Shown one piece after another: positions 1 to 5,114 of a stretch of 9,148 nucleotides of DNA (its first letter is position 1; each line of letters begins with the position of its first letter). This DNA is from JBHGBB01 sp041946755 (GTDB lineage: Bacteria > UBP4 > UBA4092 > JAOAEQ01): assembly GCA_041946755.1 (NCBI GenBank), contig JBHGBB010000164.1:1-9148 (forward strand). Direction: 5' to 3'. Under the pieces are notes generated by a model. It was not told where the DNA came from. It searched no databases and was given only the letters and a program-made list of their open reading frames with translations. The translations under genes and the position numbers were made by a program.

Positions 1-28
1 TACCGAACGAGATCGATCTCGTTCGGTA
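1..28. repeat. Perfect 28-bp palindrome at the window edge
   Basis: The first 28 bases are an exact inverted repeat: the 14-base half TACCGAACGAGATC is followed with no spacer by its reverse complement. The symmetry runs to the first base of the window, so the true palindrome may continue beyond it. It could be a regulator site, a terminator-like hairpin, or an artefact where a contig folds back at its end. Nothing nearby identifies which. Confidence 0.85.
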
Positions 29-173
29 CAACTCCGGGATAACTTCATGCCCTCAAAGGCAAAATAAACCGATAAAATGGTTCGAAATACCAGAACGCTA
101 TCTCCTGGTTTTCCTAAGAGGGAAAAGACAAACTTTAAAAGTATTATATCCTACAATTCTTATTAAGAAAAGA

Positions 174-182
174 TGGTATAAT
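174..182 (+). promoter_or_regulatory. Possible extended -10 promoter element
   Basis: TGG followed by the consensus TATAAT (177-182) matches an extended -10 element reading rightward. No good -35 hexamer sits 16-18 bases upstream, and the nearest protein gene in this direction starts more than 500 bases away. If active, it would make a non-coding transcript running toward the hairpins at 331-414. Confidence 0.3.
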
Positions 183-194
183 GCAGTTGAATAA

Positions 195-218
195 GTTAAA
201 TCGTTAAATGGTTAAATT
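195..218 (+). repeat. Three tandem 8-bp direct repeats GTTAAATn
   Basis: GTTAAATC, GTTAAATG and GTTAAATT lie head to tail with no spacer, identical in seven of eight positions. The 8-base period is shorter than a helical turn, so this is not a classic iteron array. It may be a simple-sequence expansion or a small protein-binding cluster. Its function is unknown. Confidence 0.6.
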
Positions 219-330
219 CGCCTAAGGCGGATAAATGGGAATAACCTGGTAGGAGCATGAAGTCAGAAATCAAAAAAAGCGAAACCTAATTTGTAAAGAT
301 AGATCAAGCAGCTTTGTTTACCGGGAAAAA

Positions 331-355
331 GCAAGTTATCTAATAGAGAACTTGC
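331..355 (+). repeat. Inverted repeat / hairpin GCAAGTT...AACTTGC
   Basis: Seven-base perfect arms (331-337 and 349-355) flank an 11-base loop. The pairing can continue imperfectly into an upstream A-run and the downstream TATTT. The shape is that of a weak intrinsic terminator for rightward transcription, but no gene in the window ends just upstream of it. Confidence 0.4.
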
Positions 356-384
356 TATTTCTATTGAATCTAATCGGGTTACCG

Positions 385-414
385 ATCAGATTGGCAGCCT
401 GCCAATCTGATTTT
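385..414. repeat. 27-bp palindrome with 1-base centre, followed by T-run
   Basis: ATCAGATTGGCAG (385-397) is followed by one base (C398) and then its exact reverse complement (399-411), and a run of T continues to 414. As RNA this would be a strong hairpin of about 11-12 pairs, and the T-run makes an intrinsic terminator possible. As DNA it is a dyad large enough to be a regulator-binding or recombination site. No protein gene adjoins it. Confidence 0.6.
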
Positions 415-665
415 CGGGCTAACTTTTCTAAGGTTTAAACTCTCTTATACGCTCAGATAAATAGCATGGCATAGGGCAATAACCCCGGTCTGGCTATACG
501 ATATTTAATAATTGAGACACTTAACATTCTCTAATAGTTATAATATTGTATCTAGAGCCAACCCGCCATTCCCGCTTTTGAAATATAAAAACCGGATTAG
601 GTGATTAAAGCTGAGATACGAACCGCGTTTGATGGGGATAAGGTAAGAAAGTTGGAAATTACTAC

Positions 666-694
666 TTGTCATACATAGAGCGATATGGTATACT
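666..694 (+). promoter_or_regulatory. Sigma-70 promoter of the toxin-antitoxin pair
   Basis: TTGTCA (666-671) and TATACT (689-694) are separated by 17 bases, with TG at 686-687 giving an extended -10. Transcription would start near 700, almost on the Shine-Dalgarno GGAGG (701-705), so the leader is only about 15 bases. The antitoxin starts nine bases after that site. AbrB/MazE antitoxins usually bind and repress their own promoter. Autoregulation here is inferred from the family. Confidence 0.7.
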
Positions 695-714
695 TTAGCC
701 GGAGGAAATGAATC

Positions 715-978
715 ATGGTAGTTACCAAACTAAAAGCGAAAAATCAAGTTACTATACCTACCGAAATTGTGAAGCGCCTGGCGTTACGTACCAATGAATT
801 GTTTACTATTGAAGTAGAAAAGAATTATATTCGGCTAACCCCGGTAGAGATTGAACCGCGCTATACTCCGGAAGAAATTGCAGCGATTGACCGGATTGTT
901 GAAAAGGAAAAAAAGACCGCCAGAACAGTTAAACCCGGAAAATCATTTCGAAAGTATCTCAATCAGCTGACTGAATAA
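715..978 (+). CDS. AbrB/MazE/SpoVT-type antitoxin
   Basis: This 87-residue protein has an N-terminal swapped-hairpin AbrB DNA-binding domain (about residues 1-45) with the hallmark stretch KAKNQVTIPTEIVKRL near residues 7-22. Next comes a segment rich in Tyr, Pro and Glu and a helix (about 50-67). A basic C-terminal tail with PGKSF (74-78) follows, of the type that wraps around and neutralises a toxin. The length is typical for a MazE-like antitoxin. The ATG has GGAGG nine bases upstream. The stop codon shares one base with the start of the next gene (TAATG), the usual antitoxin-first layout. The predicted role is to bind the downstream toxin and repress the shared promoter. The family call is secure. 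The partnership rests on gene order. Confidence 0.88.
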   Translation: MVVTKLKAKNQVTIPTEIVKRLALRTNELFTIEVEKNYIRLTPVEIEPRYTPEEIAAIDRIVEKEKKTARTVKPGKSFRKYLNQLTE

Positions 979-1259
979 TGAAACGCATTCATATTTTGTC
1001 TTCCTTCGAACGTTCCATCAAAAACCTTTCTCTCGAGGAGAAAAAACAGCTTAACCAGAGTTTAGAAACGTTCAATATCTTTCTCCTTCACGGCCAATCT
1101 ACTTTTGGTTTGCGATTAAAGAAGATTAATCATGACAAATATGAATTTAGGATTAATATTAAATTGCGAGTGGTAGTTAAAATAGAAGATGATGATATCT
1201 ATTTAGTACTAGTCGGTAACCATGACGATGTCAAAAGATATCTTCACAATTATCGATAA
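978..1259 (+). CDS. RelE/ParE-superfamily toxin
   Basis: The 93-residue protein has the RelE/ParE layout: an N-terminal strand followed by two helices (about residues 12-37), then a beta-sheet core ending in YLVLVG and the tail NHDDVKRYL (81-89). This tail is typical of RelE-like endoribonuclease toxins. Basic and aromatic residues that could act in mRNA cleavage are visible (R58, R64, H82, R87, Y88), but the exact catalytic set cannot be fixed by eye. The ATG overlaps the antitoxin stop by one base and lacks a clear Shine-Dalgarno of its own. Translation is therefore probably coupled, which would keep toxin below antitoxin. The expected activity is ribosome-dependent mRNA cleavage. A ParE-like gyrase poison is the less likely alternative. 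No clear terminator separates it from the convergent flavoprotein gene 25 bases away. Confidence 0.83.
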   Translation: MKRIHILSSFERSIKNLSLEEKKQLNQSLETFNIFLLHGQSTFGLRLKKINHDKYEFRINIKLRVVVKIEDDDIYLVLVGNHDDVKRYLHNYR

Positions 1260-1284
1260 TAATCCGGTAGAAAATCGGAGGCTA

Positions 1285-2040
1285 TTATTTCTGCTGCTGT
1301 TTCATCGCTTGCATCGCTTTCATGAACGTTTTAACATTCCCGGTTAATCCGCCTTTAAACGCGGCGTTTGCCATATCTCGATAGAGCTGCCGGTCGATAA
1401 CTTCAACGGCAATAGTATCCATAGTCTGTTGCTGCACCGCTCCGAATTCGATTAATTCTTTTCCGGCCTGTTTGAGAGCCGCATATTTCTTATCGAATAA
1501 CTGCGGTACATTCTGCGCTCCGGCACCGGAAATCAGGAGCATCCCGGCATCTTTTCCCGTATGATTGGCAAATACCAAATAATGCTGTTTTAAAGCATCA
1601 AAATTATCGAGTTCCGGGAACCCGCAAGAAGAAATCAGAACCATTTTTTGTTCTTTCGGATGGTGCCGTTTATGGTAAGACAATCCTTTTTCGTTGGTTG
1701 AGATATAACATTCGATAATCGGGATGATTCGATCAATAGCCGTTTTCATCTGGGCAGTGAATCCAAATACATAGAGGGGGCTGGCGAGAATAATCACATC
1801 TGCAGTATCAAACCAATGGAGAATTTCGGCCATATCATCTTTTTGGGCGCAAACTCCCGGCGTTTTCATCCAGCAGGAGAAACAGCTGGTACAGGGTTTG
1901 ATATTCATTCGATGCGGATAAAATTTATGGAGCTCGATAGTATCGCCCATGCCTTCCAGAAATAAGGTAAGCATTTTATCGGTGAACGATTTCGGTCGCG
2001 GTGACCCGGATAAGGCTAGAACCTGCAGTTTCGGTACCAT
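1285..2040 (-). CDS. Flavodoxin-fold NAD(P)H-dependent / iron-sulfur flavoprotein
   Basis: A 251-residue flavodoxin-like protein of the NADPH-dependent FMN reductase family. An N-terminal strand leads into SGSPRPKS (11-18), the FMN phosphate-binding loop. SPLY (87-90) and the following segment form the usual flavin-contact loop. Four cysteines, C50, C53, C56 and C64, give the spacing CX2CX2CX7C, like the compact cluster motif of archaeal and bacterial iron-sulfur flavoproteins, followed by DDM (68-70). It is therefore likely a cytoplasmic dimer carrying FMN and perhaps a [4Fe-4S] cluster that moves electrons to an unknown acceptor. No signal peptide is visible. The ATG has a weak AAAGGA site about 11 bases upstream. 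The C-terminal region (about 170-250) is long for the family and ends in a Lys/Gln/Met-rich tail. The physiological substrate cannot be inferred from the neighbours. Confidence 0.85.
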   Translation of the reverse strand: MVPKLQVLALSGSPRPKSFTDKMLTLFLEGMGDTIELHKFYPHRMNIKPCTSCFSCWMKTPGVCAQKDDMAEILHWFDTADVIILASPLYVFGFTAQMKTAIDRIIPIIECYISTNEKGLSYHKRHHPKEQKMVLISSCGFPELDNFDALKQHYLVFANHTGKDAGMLLISGAGAQNVPQLFDKKYAALKQAGKELIEFGAVQQQTMDTIAVEVIDRQLYRDMANAAFKGGLTGNVKTFMKAMQAMKQQQK

Positions 2041-2078
2041 AACATGCTGTTTCCTTTCAAAAATAAGAAGTTAAATTT

Positions 2079-2109
2079 AGCATACCATAGAACGAAACCA
2101 AAGGTCTAA
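2079..2109 (-). promoter_or_regulatory. Weak candidate promoter for the flavoprotein gene
   Basis: On the minus strand, TATGCT preceded by TGG (an extended -10; hexamer at 2079-2084) lies 19 bases from TTAGAC (2104-2109). The spacing is long and the -35 poor, so this is only a candidate. It is about 40 bases upstream of the start codon and divergent from the strong promoter at 2142. Confidence 0.25.
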
Positions 2110-2141
2110 CTTCGATTATAATAAACATTCCGGGATAATTG

Positions 2142-2170
2142 TTGACAGAACAACTATAGTGGCTTATAAT
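2142..2170 (+). promoter_or_regulatory. Perfect-consensus sigma-70 promoter
   Basis: TTGACA (2142-2147), a 17-base spacer and TATAAT (2165-2170) match the housekeeping consensus at every position. Transcription should start near 2177, leaving a leader of about 78 bases. A small dyad, GTTG (2141-2144) and CAAC (2151-2154), straddles the -35 and might be an operator. A fully consensus promoter with a near-perfect Shine-Dalgarno (2237-2245) suggests very high expression of the secreted protein downstream. Confidence 0.85.
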
Positions 2171-2236
2171 ATAGCGGTAGGAAATCTTTTTTTATCCCCT
2201 CCAAGTTTCACGTGTGCAAATAGTAATCTTTAATAG

Positions 2237-2245
2237 AAAGGAGGT
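2237..2245 (+). promoter_or_regulatory. Near-perfect Shine-Dalgarno deciding the start at 2255
   Basis: AAAGGAGGT complements almost the full anti-Shine-Dalgarno. It lies 7 bases from an in-frame TTG (2252) and 10 from the ATG (2255), so both starts are possible and differ by one residue. A CCTCC at 2198-2202 in the leader could pair with GGAGG (2240-2244) and partly mask the site. Confidence 0.75.
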
Positions 2246-2254
2246 GCTGTTTTG

Positions 2255-3790
2255 ATGTATAAAATGATTATAGGTTTGTTGTTCGGCTTATGTTTAGTGA
2301 GTGTATCGATGGCAACCCAGCTCGAAGGATTTAACTATGCTACCGATGGCGATATTCAAGCGGCTTGGTTAGTCAGTGGCAATGATCTTGCCTATGGTGC
2401 TGCAACCGTTTATACTTCGTTATCCGGTCAGCAGGAAGGTTCCGGAGCCGCTAAAATCGTCTACAATTATTCCGGTAAACAATATTATGAAGTCGCGATC
2501 TCTAAAGGATTTACTACTCCACTTGATTTATCCGATGCCAAAAAGTTCTCATTCTGGATCAATGTCGAAGGTGATGAGGCTTCTCGCGATAGTGTTGAGT
2601 GGTATATCCGATTCCGTACCCCGGATAATTATACCTGGCGTTATGTCGATTGGAGTGGGCTTGGTGCCGTCGGCTGGAAAAAGATAGAAATCAGCGCGGC
2701 TGCGATGGAACCCGACCGTTGGGTATATGGTACTTGGGGAGCGTATCAGGATAATCCGATTATCTCGCAGGTTACTTCAATCAGTTTCCTATTACAGCAG
2801 AAATATAATATGGCTCCGGGAATCGCAACCGTATATCTCGATGATTTGGAATATGAGACTGCGGATCCATCGTTTGGGCAGATAGCAGTCGAACAGTTCA
2901 ACTATGCGGATAATTCTGCACTCCAGGCAGATTGGTTGGTAACTATCCCGGTCGATACTCCGGGATTTGTGCTGACTATTTCAACCAGCGATAATAAGGT
3001 TGAAGGTAGCACGGCAATGCGATTAGATTATCATATTGTCGATTACTGGCGAAATGTTAAGGCGGAAAAGACCTTAGCGCAGCCGGTAGATTTCTCCGTG
3101 GTCTCTTGTTTCAAAATGTGGGTATATGGTGATTATAGTATTCCGACTACCCAGCCGTTGATGATGTTCAACCTGCAAGATGTCAATACCTGCAATGCCA
3201 ATGCCCGTATTCGGTATTCGCTGAAGACCAGTATGTGGCAATGTATCTGGATACAAAATAAATACGCGCTTAATACCACGGCAAGTACGGTATCCCCATT
3301 CTTCCAGGATCAATGGGATGCTGGTGGTGCGCTAGGCGATCTTGATCCTTCTCAGGTTCAAAAAATCGGGTTGTATACTCAAGGGTCGCGCCATTATGAA
3401 GAGTTTTCATTTACCTGTTATGTCGACGATATTATCGCCGGATTCCCGATCACGCCATTTTCGGTTGCTGCCGGTTCAGGAACGATTTCTATCGGAGCGA
3501 GTACTCCACTTAGTGCCGCTGATGGTATCGGACCGTATACCTGGTCATTGAGTTCTACCGCCAGTGTAACGTCAACGGCAATCGGATACATTGATGGAAC
3601 CAGTGGTTCAGTGGTAACTTTCTATTCGACCGAGACCGGTGGAGTCGATATCTATTGTTGGGATAGTAATATCCCGGCAACGATGCTGAGTGCGCATGTA
3701 TCAGTAGTGCCAACCGCAGCGCCGTTATATAAAGATGCGAATAGTACCCGGTCAGTAATAATTAGCCGAAAGAACTGGGAACTATTTTAA
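2255..3790 (+). CDS. Secreted two-module protein with C-terminal Ig-like domain
   Basis: A 511-residue exported protein of unrecognised specific function. Residues 1-20 form a Sec signal peptide with probable cleavage after SMA. Two related beta-rich modules follow, at about 23-201 and 212-395. Each opens with a matching phrase (GFNYATDGDIQAAWLV; QFNYADNSALQADWLV) and closes with VYLDDLEYE or CYVDDIIAG. This layout recalls galactose-binding-like, carbohydrate-binding (CBM11/CIA30-type) jelly rolls. Residues about 401-485 look like a bacterial Ig-like domain (PYTWSLS, then SGSVVTF). No catalytic domain is visible, so a carbohydrate-binding or surface-layer role is an inference. A TTG three bases earlier is in frame, but the ATG was chosen because it directly starts the signal peptide and lies ten bases from GGAGG. 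The gene has its own promoter and terminator. Confidence 0.8.
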   Translation: MYKMIIGLLFGLCLVSVSMATQLEGFNYATDGDIQAAWLVSGNDLAYGAATVYTSLSGQQEGSGAAKIVYNYSGKQYYEVAISKGFTTPLDLSDAKKFSFWINVEGDEASRDSVEWYIRFRTPDNYTWRYVDWSGLGAVGWKKIEISAAAMEPDRWVYGTWGAYQDNPIISQVTSISFLLQQKYNMAPGIATVYLDDLEYETADPSFGQIAVEQFNYADNSALQADWLVTIPVDTPGFVLTISTSDNKVEGSTAMRLDYHIVDYWRNVKAEKTLAQPVDFSVVSCFKMWVYGDYSIPTTQPLMMFNLQDVNTCNANARIRYSLKTSMWQCIWIQNKYALNTTASTVSPFFQDQWDAGGALGDLDPSQVQKIGLYTQGSRHYEEFSFTCYVDDIIAGFPITPFSVAAGSGTISIGASTPLSAADGIGPYTWSLSSTASVTSTAIGYIDGTSGSVVTFYSTETGGVDIYCWDSNIPATMLSAHVSVVPTAAPLYKDANSTRSVIISRKNWELF

Positions 3791-3815
3791 TCAGCGTTTT
3801 ATAACTAGTCATATC

Positions 3816-3852
3816 AAGGCGATGAATCGGAATCGATTCCTCGCCTTTTTTT
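3816..3852 (+). terminator. Rho-independent terminator of the secreted-protein gene
   Basis: The arms are GGCGA-t-GAATCG (3818-3829) and CGATTC-c-TCGCC (3834-3845), with a single T/C mismatch and a GAAT loop, followed by seven T (3846-3852). It sits about 25 bases past the stop codon and isolates this gene from the next transcription unit. Confidence 0.88.
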
Positions 3853-3937
3853 ATTCTTTAGATATAACACGTACCCTCCAATAATCGCATACTATATTAT
3901 TTCTAACTCCAGTTAGTATCCCAACTTCAGTATTGAC

Positions 3938-3966
3938 TTGTATAAAGAGTAAAATAATGATACAAT
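3938..3966 (+). promoter_or_regulatory. Promoter of the exported paralog pair
   Basis: TTGTAT (3938-3943), a 17-base spacer and TACAAT (3961-3966), with TG at 3958-3959 as an extended -10. An overlapping TTGACT at 3933 fits the consensus better but lies 22 bases from the -10. The start would be near 3973, about 43 bases before the ATG, whose Shine-Dalgarno is GGAGGG (4002-4007). Confidence 0.6.
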
Positions 3967-4015
3967 TTGCAGTCAAGAATTTAGAGGTACATTTAAATTT
4001 AGGAGGGAAAAGGAT

Positions 4016-5038
4016 ATGGTAAAAAAACCAGGATTGAATCTACTGAGTTGTATTGGTCTGGTAATGGTATTATCCATCTATGCAATAGCGCAAGGCGAAT
4101 CGTCGCTGGTATCGCTCGAGTATAAGTTCCATCCGGGTGAAATGCTCTCTTATCAAATCCAGGGCGAGGGGAAAGGAACGGTAGAAATCAGCGGGCTCGA
4201 TACCTCGTTCAATTTCGGGAGTCCAGGGAATGGACAAATGCCAATAACTCTGGGAATATCCGGATATCTGAGTATGAGTACCAAACAGGTTAATGCCGAT
4301 AACAGTGGCGAAATCGATTTGACATTCGATAATTTCGTTGAGAAGATCGAGATGATGAATCAAAAGATGGTGTTTACTTTTTCCAAAGGGAAATATCAAA
4401 TGGAAATGAATGGCCAGCAATTGCTTTCTTCCGATTCCAGTCCGCAGCTGCCTTTTTTCGACAAGCCGATTTCGTATACGATGTCCAAATCCGGTAAAAT
4501 AACCATGATTTCCGGTCTGGATTGGATGAAACAACTGATGCCGGCAATGTCCAAAAATTTCGATTTTAATGACATCCTGAAACAAATGCAGCCTTATTTT
4601 CCCGAGCATCCGGTTAGAATCGGGGATAGTTGGGCATCAACTACCGATTGTAAACTTTCCGAAACCGACAAGGACTCCGCGAAAATGGTTTTACACGGGA
4701 CCGTCACCGGTATTGAAATGATTAACGGGAAACGTTGTGCCGTGATCCAATATACCGGTAAATTCGATTTAGCTGATTGGAAATTGAATCTATCGGATAC
4801 GACTGAAAATAAAGGATTATTCCCGGAGATGAATTTTAAAAATATGCGGCAGACGATTACCGGAAAGAGTTATCATGCGCTTGATGTCGGCCAGATGATT
4901 AAAGGTGAATTCCAGCAGCAGTTCGGGATGGAATTGAACCTGAAAATGCCGATGCCGGACCCGAAAACGAATCGGCCATTGGATATAACCACGAAGATGG
5001 ATTTAACCATGCAAATGGGTATGGAATTAAAGAAATAA
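4016..5038 (+). CDS. Exported protein of unknown function (first paralog)
   Basis: A 340-residue Sec-exported protein. A basic N terminus and hydrophobic core end in IYAIA, with probable cleavage before Q26. The mature part is predicted mostly beta and opens with YKFHPGEMLSYQIQGEGKG (36-54), a 'chain with growing load' pattern common in uncharacterised periplasmic or outer-membrane-associated proteins (similar in style to DUF6263, a tentative link). Other conserved spots are DFNDI (183-187), IGDSWASTTD (202-211) and ITGKSYH (281-287). The C terminus is Met- and Lys-rich with alternating hydrophobic residues (MDLTMQMGMELKK). No enzyme motif is seen. An LLSC at residues 9-11 resembles a lipobox but lies too early for a lipoprotein signal. 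It has a good promoter, and GGAGGG lies eight bases upstream. The next gene is a clear paralog, so the two arose by tandem duplication. Confidence 0.78.
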   Translation: MVKKPGLNLLSCIGLVMVLSIYAIAQGESSLVSLEYKFHPGEMLSYQIQGEGKGTVEISGLDTSFNFGSPGNGQMPITLGISGYLSMSTKQVNADNSGEIDLTFDNFVEKIEMMNQKMVFTFSKGKYQMEMNGQQLLSSDSSPQLPFFDKPISYTMSKSGKITMISGLDWMKQLMPAMSKNFDFNDILKQMQPYFPEHPVRIGDSWASTTDCKLSETDKDSAKMVLHGTVTGIEMINGKRCAVIQYTGKFDLADWKLNLSDTTENKGLFPEMNFKNMRQTITGKSYHALDVGQMIKGEFQQQFGMELNLKMPMPDPKTNRPLDITTKMDLTMQMGMELKK

Positions 5039-5047
5039 TTCCTGGTG

Positions 5048-5083
5048 TAGTTGTTTCCAGAAAGTATCGAAATAACTATTTTT
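5048..5083 (+). terminator. Weak intrinsic terminator or attenuator between the paralogs
   Basis: TAGTTGTTTC (5048-5057) pairs with GAAATAACTA (5069-5078) through one G-U wobble, with an 11-base loop, and five T follow (5079-5083). The stem is A/T-rich, so termination is probably partial. It would lower expression of the second paralog relative to the first if they share a promoter. No separate strong promoter was seen in the 76-base gap. Confidence 0.4.
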
Positions 5084-5114
5084 ACTCTCTCATTACCTAA
5101 GGAAAGGAATCAGT

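Larger units (their letters stand above)
29..660. other. Long gene-poor region with repeats and palindromes
   Basis: About 630 bases hold no convincing protein gene. They contain three tandem copies of GTTAAATn (195-218), an extended -10 like element (174-182), a small palindrome CGCCTAAGGCG (219-229), a hairpin with arms at 331-337 and 349-355, and a near-perfect palindrome at 385-411. Short open frames exist, such as a 10-codon one at 257-289 with AGGAG only one base from its ATG, but none is persuasive. From 601 to 678 a 25-residue frame resembles a small antitoxin-like N terminus. No tRNA or known riboswitch was recognised. Confidence 0.6.

Noticed and set aside
78..92. GGTTCGAAATACC resembles a tRNA T-arm
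   Set aside because: No matching acceptor stem, anticodon arm or D-arm lies at the right distance on either strand. The match is a short chance palindrome.
257..289. Ten-codon frame MKSEIKKSET after AGGAG
   Set aside because: The Shine-Dalgarno is only one base from the ATG, the frame stops after ten codons, and no family was recognisable. It is insufficient to call a gene.
1257..1290. Possible bidirectional terminator between the toxin and flavoprotein genes
   Set aside because: The AATAATCCG/CGG...ATTATT pairing needs a five-base bulge and leaves a weak stem with no clear T-run.
4040..4051. LLSC as a lipoprotein signal in the first exported paralog
   Set aside because: The cysteine is at residue 11, too close to the N terminus for a lipobox, and the hydrophobic core continues past it to a normal AIA cleavage site.
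4070..4609. Long minus-strand open frame of 179 codons opposite the first exported paralog
   Set aside because: It is antisense to a well-supported gene with signal peptide and promoter. Its composition (rich in His, Ile and Arg) is typical of a shadow frame.
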